In this document: positions 13,936 through 27,600 of the stretch, in pieces
How the letters are laid out: every line of letters starts with the position of its first letter
Numbering within the stretch: the stretch's first letter is position 1
Assembly: GCA_003991915.1 (NCBI GenBank)
Contig: RQTK01001097.1
Span: 5,001 to 69,000, forward strand
Direction: 5' to 3'
Length of the DNA stretch: 64,000 nt
DNA from: Elysia chlorotica
Taxonomy: Eukaryota > Mollusca > Gastropoda > Plakobranchidae
Notes under the pieces: generated by a model
Told to the model about the DNA's origin: nothing
Database searches by the model: none
Seen by the model: only the letters and a program-made list of their open reading frames with translations
Made by a program: the position numbers and the translations under genes

Positions 13936-14048
13936 ATTAACAATGTACACAAACCTACATATAGGATCGGAAACATTCACAATAACAATTCCGAATTAAC
14001 AAAGTACACAAACCTACATGCAGGATCGGAAACATTCACAATAACAAT
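13936..14048. repeat. 59 bp tandem duplication
   Basis: Two adjacent copies differ at only a few bases; the second lacks its last few bases. Confidence 0.88.
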
Positions 14049-14841
14049 CCAAAAGCAATGGTTTAAAAAAATTATTTTATTCGGTATTAGAAGTAACTGG
14101 AGTACGAAAAAAAAAAACTATGCCAGGAAACTGCGTAAAGCTGTGCTCGATTAACAAGAAATGTATTGGTATCGCTTTGAGAAATATTTACTCTGTACCC
14201 GCTGGTGGAGATTGATTCAAATTTCTCTGAAAGATTTATTTTCTTGTTGATTTTTTCCTCTGTTTCCCTGAAGATCACATTTTTCAAGGACTCTATTGTA
14301 ATAACATGATTATGCCCTAAACAACGTCATTTTAACTTTTAGACCTGCTTAAATAGCAATCTCGAGCTTCTGATTTTTTTTTGGTTGACCACATAACTCC
14401 TATGAAGAATAGAGGATTGTTTCTACAGTCAAAGATATCTCTAATGCGCGTTGAGGCATTCTATGGGTATTGAGGTAAAGGACAATAGTGATTAATAAAT
14501 TAAATATGAATTAGGAATTACGCTTTGTTTTATTTTGAAATTTTATTCTGAACAAAATTTTGGAATTGAATAAAACCTCTCTCAAATTAAGTTTGTGTTT
14601 GTTATCGAGTCGATTTCATAAAGGATTTAATCTTATAGTTTCCGAGATCTATTACCAAGTTTACGGAACTGACAACAAAGTCCAAAGAGACCTTCGATAT
14701 AGAATTACTTATACCCCATGTTTCACCAGATTTGAATGAGTTTTTATGTTTTACATCTATAATTCTAAATTTAGTTAATTTTATTGATTTAAACTACAAG
14801 TTTATACATTAAACATTATCTGGCTGTAATTATTGAAATTT

Positions 14842-14853
14842 CATCTCTCTCTC

Positions 14854-14900
<47 letters not shown>

Positions 14901-14915
14901 TTCTCTCTCTCTCTG
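14842..14915. repeat. CT microsatellite
   Basis: A CT dinucleotide array with few interruptions. Confidence 0.96.
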
Positions 14916-15379
14916 TTTAAATCTCATTATACGCCACTGCTAACAGGTGCAATCGAATTATCAGAAAGAGTTTTTTTCAGCGATCCCGAGAGCATTAGGT
15001 GATGAACGCCTATTCATCCCGTTTGCTAAAAGGTTTATAAAAGAAAAGATTATATCAACTTTGAAATTCCCAAACTTAAGCGGATGTTGGCTCGTACTAT
15101 TTTGATATGTCACTTATACACATTTTGAATACAGAGAATATGACTCTAGCGATGAGAAGATGCCATTAAGTGCATCAATAAACACGACCCGTTGTTTTAA
15201 TAGCAAGGATACCAAAAATGTGGGTAGGCTCCGGCTTTTACGGAACAATACAAAAACTTTAAAATGAGTACTATCGTTGTTGACACTAAAGGATTGGAAA
15301 AAATGTATTACTATTATAATATAATACTTATGTATAAAATTAAGAACCAAACACTATGGTGATGCAATAATTAAAGAAG

Positions 15380-15418
<39 letters not shown>

Positions 15419-15438
15419 GGATAGATAGATAGATAGAG

Positions 15439-15501
<63 letters not shown>

Positions 15502-15508
15502 GAGAGAA
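15380..15508. repeat. GATA tetranucleotide microsatellite
   Basis: A GATA array with GATG and GAGA interruptions, about 0.5 kb before the gypsy-type remnant. Confidence 0.97.
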
Positions 15509-16033
15509 AGAGAGCGACAGTCACATAGGTGGACAGAAAAAAAATGCTAACAGACAGATGGATGATAATGGGGCAAAGAAAGATAGAGGTACTTGTAATA
15601 TCTCATATTACGAAAGAGGAATGAAAAGATAAAATTAATTAAGTGCAAAATGGGAAGAGAATTTTAGTCGAATAACCTCGTAGTGTGTTATTGAGAGGGA
15701 GAGGAGAAGAGAGATATTTATATAGATAAATATATAGGTAGAAAAACAATATAACAAGTGAGCAAAATGAAGACGAAACAAGTAAATATGATGAGGCAGG
15801 TGGTCAACCCAAACATTCAAACAATAGTATTGTGATGCCAATAAGTAAAATGACTGTATTCACCTTAAATGTATCTTTTTACAAATCAAAGTACAAAAAG
15901 TTGAGGGTTATAACAAGATACAGGACTAAAAATAAGGGCACCATTTTCTAAAACAATCCGTATGTTTGCAATTATGATAAGATATGGCAAGTGAAAGTTT
16001 CTTCAATTCTTGGAAGTTAAAATCTACCAATTA

Positions 16034-16129
16034 AGGTGGGCTCTCGCTTTACAAGAGTGTTCCTTTTCGATTGAAGCAATTCCCGGTAATCATAACTACC
16101 ATGCGGATGTTCTTTCTAGGCTATGCTGA
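16034..16129 (+). pseudogene. Relic of gypsy-type Pol: RNase H C-terminus
   Basis: Thirty-one codons ending LSRLC then TGA. In intact elements integrase follows in the same polyprotein; here the frame stops and only AT-rich, multiply stopped sequence follows. Upstream codons stay open for a short distance without a recognisable match. Confidence 0.75.
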
Positions 16130-17079
16130 TTCAGCTATTTGTAACCTTCAGTGGGAGCGTCTAACCGTTCTTCTTCAAAGTTCGTTTCTATAATTAGATA
16201 ACATTGTGTCTCTGTGATCATGAAATTTCTTACTCATGTACAGTTATATATTATATAACAACTTGTGTAAATAGTTTATTGAGAGTATGTCACTCTTTTC
16301 TTTTTTTCGTCATATGCCATTATTAAAGTTGTAATCATGAGGACGAAGGAGTGCGTCCTGCATTATTTTGTTATCTATTAGTTCTTAATGAGCTTTCGTT
16401 TCTTTTCAACTTTTACAATTTGGATATAATTGTCTTGCGAAAAGTGTTGATGATGATGAAGTGTCCAACTTTCATATTGCATTTTCGGATGGAATATACT
16501 TTTTGTGCCGAGATGGAATTCGGTGTTGGAATTCTATGTTTTTGAAGTGTTGAAGTTGTAATGAAGAATATGGAATTTGTGTACGAAATTTAAACTGAAT
16601 CGAGTTTGAATTGATTGGTATTTGCTATGGTTTATTTCGTAATCAGAAAAATTATTTCTGAGTTCCATGGTGATCTTGGTCTTGTCTTGTGTATAATTAT
16701 GAAAATCGTTTCCTGTGAATGATTGTACAATTCTTGTCTTATGAATAATGCATTTCAACAATGTTACCTTATCAGGCATTGCTAATTAATGAGTTTGATT
16801 TCTTCCTCAGGAGAGACACTTGGTGCAAGTTGGAACATTATATTCTCTAATCATGACATTTTCAATGCATAGAACTTTCTACGTTTTTTTTTCTCCTCTC
16901 ATATGAATGCAAATAAAATAAACTTGTGTCTCGTACGATTTGACATATTTTCACATTTGTTCTTTTGTATATTTCTTCCAGAATTGGTCATCTGAGAGAG
17001 GGCAGTTGTTATATATAATTCAATTGATACATTTATTTGTACCGTTAAAATTGTTGATTTTAACTGGGGAAGGGGGTAA

Positions 17080-17486
17080 TGTTAGGATAGCTTTTCATGT
17101 GTTATATTTTGAATAGTGTTTTGTAAATGTCATTGTGCGTGTCTTTGAACCGGTTCTGTGTTTGTTGGTTTTTTGTGTATTCATGATCTGTGTTCATTGT
17201 GAGCTTTTGTCAGTAATGCGGTTTCTAGAAAGTTCGAATGTTACCTTTAAATAGAGAAGAGATTTGGGATCTCGGCACTTTTGGTCGGGTCCTGTTCTTG
17301 TGCGGTATGTAATGTTAGGTACGTTAACGTTTATGTTGTATTTGTAATAGATGTTATAGTAGAAGTATTTTTCGTATTTAAAATGCACTTTAATATCATT
17401 CTATTCTAATTAATAAACCTTTTTTTAATGCAGTCAATGTGTTTGTTTGCTCATTTGTTTATTCTCCGCTGAGCTATGTCCTAACA
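17080..17486 (+). repeat. LTR, 407 bp, with TGTTAGGA/TCCTAACA terminal inverted repeat
   Basis: It starts TGTTAGGATAG and ends CTATGTCCTAACA, giving canonical TG...CA ends inside an 8 bp inverted repeat. A polypurine tract precedes it, marking it as a 3' LTR. AATAAA at 17412-17417 is a plausible R-region poly(A) signal. No matching 5' LTR was found in the window. Confidence 0.75.
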
Positions 17487-20400
17487 TAACTGTCTATGTC
17501 TGATCCTGTGGTGTTAACCGATGGACGTTTTTTTTTTTATTATTAAGGTTTCGCTGCCATTATCTGGTAGGGATGTGTCCATTAACGTGCCTCTCTTCGT
17601 CACTGAGCGTGTTTTAGGGGAAAGCTATTTAAATGAATCTTTCATATCCAGTAGAAGCACAAAATCTCCCTTACGGGAAATTCCAGGCCCATTTGCGAAA
17701 GAATGTTTTTTATGAGGTCGCGATAATCTAGATAGAGAGTCTAATGGTTTTTATTTAAGGAAATGGATTATCTGTATCCAGCGTGTTAATTATGAATGGT
17801 TTTGGTCCACAGATGCAAAGTATAGGCGTTGTGTATTTTCTTTTGTTTTTAAAGTTGTTATTTGTGAAAAATTTCTTCTAATTATTTAAGTTTTTTATTT
17901 TTATTTTAACTAGCAATCTGTTATAAAACTGTGCACAGTCAATAATTGGATTATTTTTGGGTAAAATTATGAAATGTCTTAGCGAAGATTAAAAAAATAG
18001 CAACAAGGTAATGCAAAAGAGAAAAAAAAAACAATGAAGAAAAATCATCAATAATTTTTTTCTGATTAACAAAATTTCACAATTTTCAGCTTTGTGGTAA
18101 TGTTTGCAAAAAGTATCCTTTTTTAATACAGAAAAAGCTATTCTAATTAACCTATAACAAGCTAACTAAGGTAATAAACCAGCAGGATACAAGCGAGTGA
18201 TCCAGACCAATGCACCGCTTTTGTCGTGATGTATCATGCATGACTCGATTTTGTAAGTTCAAGGATGTGAAGATGAGATTTATTAAAGCTTCAACTGCAT
18301 CATTCCTATGACCTTTGATCAGCCATGGGCACGTTTAGTATTACATCTTTAAATGGTGGTGTACTACTAACTTACAATGCATCTGGTTTTTCATCATACA
18401 TTAGTGCTGCCTTTGATGAATATTTTTAGTACAACTAAGTCCATGCTCCAGTCAACTTTAAAATATATTACTAGTCCACTCAATTACGTAATTAAATTAC
18501 ATAGGATCTGCACAAAAGACAAATTTATCTTCTCCACATCGACTACGATGCATCTCTCTACATTTCTTTTAAGAATTAAGTTGACACTAATTTCCCCAAA
18601 GAAACGCCGCCGACATTGAATTTTTTAAAATCTTTTACACATATCTCTTCTTATTTATTTTCCATAATATATACAAATATTAGATACGTGAATTCTCTGA
18701 CAAAATTCAGGAAACGTAAAGATTTCATTTGTGCTTTAAGCATTTTTCTCGCACTTTTTCTCGATATATAGACATAGAAAAAGAGTGGTACGTTGTGGAA
18801 TATGATTGTTTATTATTGATACAATGTACAACAAAAACTGAAAAGAAGTTTGATGGCCGAAAAATACCAATGCCTTTTTGTATTAGCCTTTACTCTCTTA
18901 TTTAAAGAATTAAAAACGAATCCCACCGCTGTCCTAGTAAGTAATGTCTCTAATAAGGGTTGAAAATGACACCTCATATATATGACTGTATTATACAACA
19001 CACACACGTTCAGATACTTTTTTTATTTTTGTTTTTTTACTTCGCTTTTTTCTAATCCACAAGGGTTGCACAATTTTCCAATTTTGCAGCGCTGGGATCT
19101 TTCTAGTAAATCCCTTCATGAAAGATGCAAGGCAACTACTGTCTCCCATCCAGCCCATTGATTCCCTTGCTGCTTGAAGCACATTCAAACGTACTGCTGT
19201 TGCATTTTTTCTATGCTGCTAAACGCTCAAAGTTTCATTTAATACCAAAACTATGGACATTAAATGCACCTTTTCGTTCTTTAAAAAAAGCAAGATCAAA
19301 ATAATTAATGTAATATAAATTATTATAAGCTACTTTCCCAATATTTAAAATATTTCATCCGACATAATATAATAGGAGTTTTCTATTTTAATACATTTCT
19401 GGGCATTGTATTTACTCCTTCTAGCACTGTGCTGCTTTATTGGCATTAACTTAACAATTAATTTGGTCCTTACATAAGAGTTTAGTTCAAGCCTCTTGAT
19501 TCCCTGTAAAACATAGGACCGCAGCAAAACCCCTCCACCGAACTCGTTTTTGGCTGGTCTTCAGCTCGGCCCATGCTTGGTCGATGCTTCGCCGATGCTT
19601 TAATTCGCCGCCAAGTTTTCTTCAAAGACTTCGCAAATTACTAATAATAAACAAACAGCAAATAAATGTCAGATCTTGAGAAAAACCGATTAATCAATAT
19701 GATTTACTACCTCCAATTCAACTTTCCTTTTTTAATTTCGTCAAAAGACATTTTTTCATGATTCAATTGAATTTTCAATATCAGTTACAACCCGTAGCTT
19801 TACCCTTCGTTTCCTTATCCGTAATCAAAATAAATTCGATATTTTCCAGCTGGGTGGGTCAAAGAAGCTTCCATTACACCTGAAACCTCACTTCATATGA
19901 GGGAGACAGGTGCAGCTTATATCCATTAAGTCTCCTGTTCGTTTTCCGGTCGAGTTGCCTGGTTTCTCTTTTGTTTGTGTTGGCGTCAATATGATGCGAC
20001 CAGCTGATAAAGACTTTCTTTGCCCTGGCATACCCGCTCTGTCTCCGTAAAGTGTAAAACGTTCAGGGGTTAGTTGTAGGATGTGTCGGCAAAATTGCCT
20101 TGTTGCTTACGATGGACGTTAAGGAAGTCAACAAAATAGACCAAACTCAAATATCCCTGCAGCTTTCCGTTTTTTCATAATAATATTATATCTGTTCAAA
20201 GTGTGCTCAATCATTGTCAGCAATTAAAATACTTGTATTATTATGTTCAACAAGTATATGTCTATTGTTTATAGATAGTTGAAAAAAGATACAAAGAGTG
20301 GAAATTCAGAATATAAAAATTAAGATACTTAGATAAAGATAACAGGTATGTCTCAGAAATATTTGTGTTGATTTTGCGGAAAGCATTTTTATAATTTACA

Positions 20401-23148
20401 GAATCGGTGTAGCAAATAATGCACGGTGAGGCATCCACTTTTTAAAAATTTCCTACAACTGTGGTAAAAGCTCCAATATAGAATAAACTTAGAAATAACC
20501 ATTAAAAATACTTGTAATAATTGTAATGACGAATTCTGCTTTTAATGAAATTATCCTCGGTACATGTGTAATACACCTCAGGCATCAAAGCTCACAAATT
20601 ACAATGCAATGAATCTACCAAATACGCACAGTCGTTTCTCTCATTAATTTTTTTCATGTTTTCGCATCCGGAAAATTTCTCCATAAGCCTTATTAGACAT
20701 GTCAAAATGACTTTTCGCCCCACACCAAAATTGATTAATTCTATGTCATGTAGTTCCGCGTACATGTCAGGTCAGAAGGAGGGGAAGGTCTGTTTGATTT
20801 CCGGGGCTCAGGTGAAAGTCAGGCTTCCCCAATACAAGTAATACAGCAGGTACTTACAACAGGATGCTCAGTGATGAAAGGTGGAGCTAACTTCTTATTA
20901 ATATTGAAAATCACTACCAATCTGATCTGTAGGGTGACTGTGTCAGCTGTTTTGTCTTGTCTTGATAATGAAGTTCTTTTTATGAACCGGGAAAAAAGGA
21001 GCGATTATATACATGGACAGTGTAAAGTATTTGCTCAAAACGATTGCCTATGTTAGTACTCCCTGCCAAACCAGAAGAGCTGTTACGAATTAAGAAGGAT
21101 TATTTAAAAAGATTTCTCCTGTTTTTGTTCTTGTTTCTTCGGTCGTATGAATCTTTTTCCTCATCCTGATTCTCTACTCGTATCATAATTATCATTTATG
21201 AAAATTAATAAAAGTATTAAGAAAATACGTTTCTGGTCTTCATAAAAATATTGCATAAGGCTTGATAAATAACGAAGTTTGTTTATTGATAAAAGATCTT
21301 TCAACTCAAATATGATTTTCAATCTTCTGGATTGAGTGAATAACATTCATCAATTTTATATTTCTGTTCTGCACAATATTATAAAAAAGCACCTACAAAA
21401 AAATGGACATGAAACAATTCCTCTGTTATAAAATACCACGCTATAACTTTAAAATATTTTGTGGATTATAAGAGAATAATTGCATCAACCCTGTGATAAT
21501 ATTACAAAAAAATCAAGACGCCCTACCACACAAGCTCATGCAAATGTCCTTGTCATGAAAATGGATCCAAATGGAAACAATATTAACTTTTTTGCCAAAC
21601 ACTCACACAGAAAAGAGATTTTATTATAGGACTGGTAGCCGCCTTGCTTGCTCAATAATCACGAAAGAGCTAATTTGTCTAAACATCAATTCTCCGTACA
21701 TGTATACATTACACCTTGTTATTAAACAATTTGTTTATCAACATTGAGCGTGTAATTACGATGCCAGGTCGCCAACGTGTGGATAGATGAATTTGAAAAT
21801 CAGAAAACTTTTTTGCCATGGGGATTGTTACTTTGCAAGTTAGAAAACAAAATTTCTCTTTTATTTGGTGATTTGGACGTAATTAAAAGAAACTCTGAGA
21901 CATTCACTTCATGTTTTTAACCCCTTTTATCTTTAAGAACTTATAAATATTAATATTTAATATTTAAAACCAAAATGATTTCTCTTTTATAGTCGTCAAA
22001 TATTGAATTTGATATGTCATTTTGGGTAACAATACGTAGAAACAAGAAAGCATACGTATGGAATCACAGAAATTGTACAGCACGGAAAGTTTATTGAAAT
22101 GTTTTTTTTAAACCAAAATTTCAATGTTCCCATAGGTTTTCATTGTTCGTGGGATTTAACAGTCCTCTTTTTACTACAATCATCTCTGGACCTGAGTGCT
22201 TTATAGTCATGTGGTGAAACTCACATTATAAAGATGCCTTTGTGTAGTAGATAAATCAATAGGTCCAACAATCAGCTCTAAGTTCATCCGTTAATGTCCA
22301 TGTTATTACCCTTAAGAGGAAACAATTGAAACGTCTTCTATGGGTCGCCCCCCAGATATTCACAGAATATTACTATTACATAGAAAGTTTTTGTTAGCCT
22401 GCAATCGCCATTTACCTGTGTCCATACTCGTCAGTGCAAAGGCTTAGAAACTAACCTAGTTAAAAGTCCCCAAAAAAAAAGGTACAGATACAATTGCTTC
22501 CTCTCCTTCCTTCAACAACAACAAAATCGAAAGTTGGCTAATCGAAATACACGTTTAGAGTTCAGTGTTGAACAAAGTTTAAATATGGACCCTAGATCTA
22601 GATCTATGTTCAGAATCAGATTCAGCCTGTAATCTATCAGCTTTGCCAATCTCACAATGCCAACTTATTTTAGATAAGGAGCGTTTGCTAACTTCCATGC
22701 TTGTTTCAACAATTTGGCTTTAAATTTACGTTTATAGTTTGCACTTATCACTTATATAGATTATTCAAATAACTTACAATACCATTTGCATAAAATTATT
22801 GTATTTTTAAAAACTGTTTTGTGAAGAACGGAATCAATAAATTACATTGTGTTGTACAATTGTTGACATATTGGTCAACAATTTAAAAGATAGATCTACT
22901 TACTAGTGCACACCAATTTGCTGCCTAAGTGAGCATTGTGAAAAAAACAACAATGAACAATAAAGATATTCATTTTGAAAAAGGCGAGAGAGAGACAGAT
23001 CCTAATTTGGCTACAGTGAATAAATAAAAAAAGACTGGCTGGACAAGAGATTAAAGTTACGAATCGGAATAATGTTAAATGCAATATCAGAGAGAAAGCT
23101 ATAGAGAGACAGAAAGACAGAAAGACTGGTGGAGGAAGTCAGCGAGGC

Positions 23149-23149
<1 letters not shown>
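17487..23149. other. Intergenic DNA, no gene seen
   Basis: AT-rich and unusually poor in microsatellites for this window. Repeat-free blocks with binding-site-like words occur at 18190-18360 (CATTCCT and CCTTTGATC, TEAD-like and TCF-like, 18302-18320) and 19500-20120 (CAGCTGATAAAG, E-box plus GATA, near 20000). Frames stay at or below about 80 codons and show no domains. Confidence 0.4.
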
Positions 23150-23221
<72 letters not shown>

Positions 23222-23488
23222 GCGAGAGAGGAAGAGAGAAAGAGAGAGAATGTGCAAGAGAGTTTAATAAAAGAAAGAGTGTTTATATGATTGTGTGTGA
23301 GAAATAGGGAAAGAGTGTAAGTATACTCTAAAACAATCAATATTCATGAGAAGGGAGGGAAATCGTAAAAGTTAGAAACCGGGGTTTATGACAGCATGGA
23401 AAAATTCATCGCAAATTGGTACCAAGTGTGAAGTTGAAAGAAATAGAAAGATATACAATGGTGAGACAGAAACACATAAAAAGAGTGA

Positions 23489-23525
<37 letters not shown>

Positions 23526-24214
23526 GAGGAAGAGGAGGAGGAGGAGGAGGAGGAGGAGGAGGAGGAGAAGGAGGTCGTAGACTTAAAGTAAAAATTTCTG
23601 TTTTGGAGAGTCAGTCAGAAAACGCATGCGGCAGCGTTCACACATAAAAATAATAAAAATAGATAGAAAATAAAATCCGGAGCGTCTAGTGGCAGTAAAC
23701 CATGGGAGTTGAATTAAAAGGGTTAATCTGCAGTGCAATTCTGGTTTGCTTTTGTTTTTTACTCTATCAGGTACTGTTGTCGGGCACATAAATGGATGAA
23801 TGTAATATAAGTCATAGACACGAATAGATAGATAAACAGACATATATAGTTATATCGGAAACATAATATATAGGAGTTGAAACGGATACATGAACTAGAA
23901 AATTGAAAAAGATAAAAGTTACCAACAATTTTGCGAATGGCCTGAATTCGTAAAAGGCCAATAAAAGGCACTGTAACTCTAGCGAAAGATGCGTGTTTTA
24001 TGGAGCTGGATACGTAAGGAAGCATTGCTGAAAAAAGGAAAGAAAACGTCGTACGAAAATTGAATAACGCCATACTCCAATTGAATATCAGAAGTAATCG
24101 AGGCCCAATCTAAATATCGGTAACGAAAAAGCGTGGAGACAATCCTGTTTTCGGCCGCTCATCCAATTTCCGGCAAGTGGGCAGAGTAGATGGATGACCA
24201 GGGAAAGCGATATC

Positions 24215-24272
<58 letters not shown>

Positions 24273-24533
24273 AGAGAGATCCAGGAGAGAAAAGGGGTGG
24301 GTTGGGGAGATGGGTGAAGAAATAGAGGATTAGAGTAAAGTCCTATAGACTTTGAAACATACAGAGAGATACAGAAGAACAGACAGACAGTCAGACAGAC
24401 AGACATAAAGACTTAGGTAATTTAGAAAAAAAAACAATACAGGTCGTTATCTTTAAGCTAAAAACCAGGCGAGCATACAGGGAGGATCGGGGAATGGGAT
24501 GGAAAAGAGAGAAAGAAAAAGAGAAAAAAAGAG

Positions 24534-24576
<43 letters not shown>

Positions 24577-24600
24577 GAGAGAGAGAGAGAAAGAGAGAGA
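23150..24600. repeat. Cluster of AG/GAG/GT microsatellites
   Basis: Four purine-rich arrays within 1.5 kb: 23150-23249 (AG), 23486-23576 (GT then AG then GAG), 24220-24270 (AG) and 24505-24600 (AG). All have purine on the plus strand. Frames of 60-109 codons here are Arg/Glu or Ser/Leu artefacts. Between the arrays the DNA is unremarkable. Confidence 0.93.
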
Positions 24601-27600
24601 TTTCGTATTTATAACTTTCCACCCTTGTACTTATATGTATGAGTTTATGAATAACTATTTATCAATGTCTCTACAGTATGTTTACGATTAAATCAATTTT
24701 TTTATTTTACTATTTTCTAACAACCGGTCTGTGTGTTGTGTTTTATTTCCTGACTATGTATAAATTAGACTGACTACCTTTAGTTACAAGTGTTCATGAG
24801 TCATAAAATTTAACTTTTTTTTCACGAAGAGAATAATGCAACAACGCTTTAATACACTTAAATGAAATCGTTTTACACCCACCCCCCTCTTTTCGTCATT
24901 TGATTCATTACTTGTAATCTTCAGCTTGGACATATTTGTAAGTCGTACAAAACTGACCCACATGCTGTTAGTTTATAGACCATTGAGTTTCTTAAAGTAG
25001 GCCTAGTTTTATGTTCTGAACTTACAATAGTAATCAAGCATTCTGACAAAATGATGCAGTGCGCGCGGTTAAATTTGTGCGCTTTGACAGAAATCAATAT
25101 TTTTTTTTTTTGCGTGAACCGAACTTTCGATTTGTTTGCAGTTGTATTTGTGCATGTATTTAAAATTACATTTGTTTATTCACTCGTTTGTTTTGGGCAT
25201 ATTGTGGTGAAATTAAACATTTCATGTCAAAATAAATGTGTCCATGCAAATCTGCAGTCGAAATACCATCTACCTGGGTAATTTTGTAGCTTAATCATGT
25301 GCGGGTTTAGAGATTTTGGGATTCAAATATTTTGTTGCTAGTTCCATTACAAAAAGATATCTATATAATAATAAATTAAATGATAAGCAACATTGAAGAA
25401 AAATATAATGTATATGCGAATGAAAATATAAATACTAGAAGGATCTTAAAAAATCGTATTTAAAAAAAAAACAAAACAAAAAAAACAACACACCTTGACG
25501 TAGGCTAAGAAACCAGGTAATTAGTCTTATAACCCACATACAAAGAAGGAGAAAACACAAAAAATATTTATATCACTCTCAAGTTCAAATTTGATCATAA
25601 AGTTGCTTTGAGTAATTCTAAAAATTAACAAAAGTCAAATTTCGAGGACAAAATGAACAACAAAAAGATGTATAATTAACAACTTTCCAGAGAAAAAAAA
25701 CAACAACATAATGAAAAAAATACCCATAGCATTGATGTATATAGGTAGGTTATAGCTTAAATGGAGATCTCAAACGCTATCTTGAAGACACGGAAAACAA
25801 CACAGGTAAAATTGTACCTCTGGCATTGATTCATCAACCGGCAAGATATATTTGTCTGTTTACACAGTATTTTTTAGTTCAGGTTCTTCAAGCTAAACGA
25901 AGCTAATGCGCTCACTCTCACGACTTGTCTTTTTTCTCTGCTTTTTCCCGACAAGCTTCTCCCTCGAACCCAACCATATGTTGAAGCATTTTGTGTGTGT
26001 TGGGGAAAGCGGTAGACAAAAAAAAAGGGGGGGGGGTCCTATAAGCAGTATTAATTTCACTGCGGACACAGGGTTGAAGGGTGACCAGAAATACCCGTTG
26101 ATCTAAAATCGATGACATTAGAAGCCTACCACAAAAGATGAGTGGTCGTTGCATTCCGTCTGTCATTCAGATCTCCAAAAACTACTAGGTAAATATAAAT
26201 ATTGCTAAGTTGCTTTTCCGATGATTCAACACTGACACACCTGACAGGCAAGAGAGGGGTCTGTTATAATCAATAAGGAATGCTAATGCCAAAACAGTAC
26301 CCATGATCGAAGTGATAAAATACATTGCCTCTTTGACCTAAAATATCCTTATTTCGGCACGTAGAGCTTACGGCGCCTAGAAACCTAGGCAATTTATTTA
26401 AATTTTACTTGTGAAACGTAACTTTCAGTCTCTACCCGTACTCAAAAAGAACCACAATAACAACACAGTTTGACAGGTTAAAATCATTGATTAGCAATGT
26501 TTATCATTTCATTGAAATGTCCTTACACAATATCGGGATACTGCACCTTATTTGTAATAACTTTTCTCCAATTTCAAATGTCCTTTTTATCCCCAGTGAG
26601 TAGAATCTGCCCCCATACTTTGATCTTTAAATTTATTTTTTCACTTTTGTTCTTATAAAAAAGCCGACCTCCTCGAAGAGACATTCTTAAAGTTTCTAAT
26701 TTCTTTGTTCTTTTTCCCATTTTATTTTATAATGTACTGTCCTATACAATATTACATTTTTTGAAATTTTCTGCAGCCGTAAATGAAATAAAGAGGGGTA
26801 AGAATACCCCACCGACTAAGGTTGAACCATTGCATCATGAACAGTTAGGATAATTAGGGAGTTTCTTAACCAACAGCCATTTGTTACCTTTTATTTTCAA
26901 GTGGAGACATCAAAATATTATCGTCTGAATTTACTATTTTGTTCTTTCTTAGGAACCCAGTTGCTTTAAAATGTCAACCTATCATGCATAATTGACTATT
27001 TTTTGTATGTAAAGAAGGACAGTTGATGTGCAATGTCAATCTTCAATTGGGCTAAAAACTTATTTAAAAAATTGACTAGTCGTGCAGTTAGCATAAATCT
27101 CTGGAATAAACGAAAAAAATGGTCGAAGCGAATTGTAGAGGACAAAAAGATTTAGAACTAGTTATACAATAATGAAGAGAAACATACCAGTCACATGTTG
27201 ATTAACAGAAAGGATGTTAAAGAAAAAGTGGAAAAAAAACAGCCAAGTGGTAGAATGCACAAACACGAGGTAGCTTATGTTTCATGGGCCTTTTTATTCT
27301 TATATTGAATCGAAGAGACGTAAGCTACGTCTTGTTTGTGCATTCTACCTAAGATCGATATGAGGGACTCACACTCCCTCCCTAAAAATCCGCTTTTCCA
27401 ACCTTTTGTGCTTGGAAAAAATGCACGCACTTAAGCTACCAACCCAACCAGTCATTAAAATGTTAAACTTTGGACACAAAAACAGCAACAAAAAACTGCA
27501 AGAAAATATCTAGAAAATACTCTTTTTGCAGTATGATTGGCATGTCTTATTGGCAGTTCCGAAGCTCAAAAGGCTAGTGCTAGGGTATGATGAACTCCTA

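Larger units (their letters stand above)
12731..15379. other. Intergenic DNA with a 59 bp tandem duplication
   Basis: No gene seen. A 59 bp unit is duplicated at 13936-13994 and 13995-14048 (second copy partial), sharing GTACACAAACCTACAT and AGGATCGGAAACATTCACAA. A CT array lies at 14842-14915. The longest frame (91 codons near 13503) has no recognisable domain. Confidence 0.5.
16010..17486 (+). mobile_element. Ty3/gypsy LTR-retrotransposon 3' remnant
   Basis: An open stretch at 16034-16129 reads RWALALQE, then IPGNHNYHADVLSR, then a stop. This is the C-terminal signature of the Ty3/gypsy RNase H domain (family form: RW-ALQE ... GxxNxxADxLSR). About 950 bp later a purine-rich polypurine tract (GGGGAAGGGGG, 17066-17076) sits just before a complete LTR. 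Integrase, which should follow RNase H, is not recognisable, and no reverse transcriptase or 5' LTR is seen upstream. The element is therefore truncated and dead. Confidence 0.75.
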
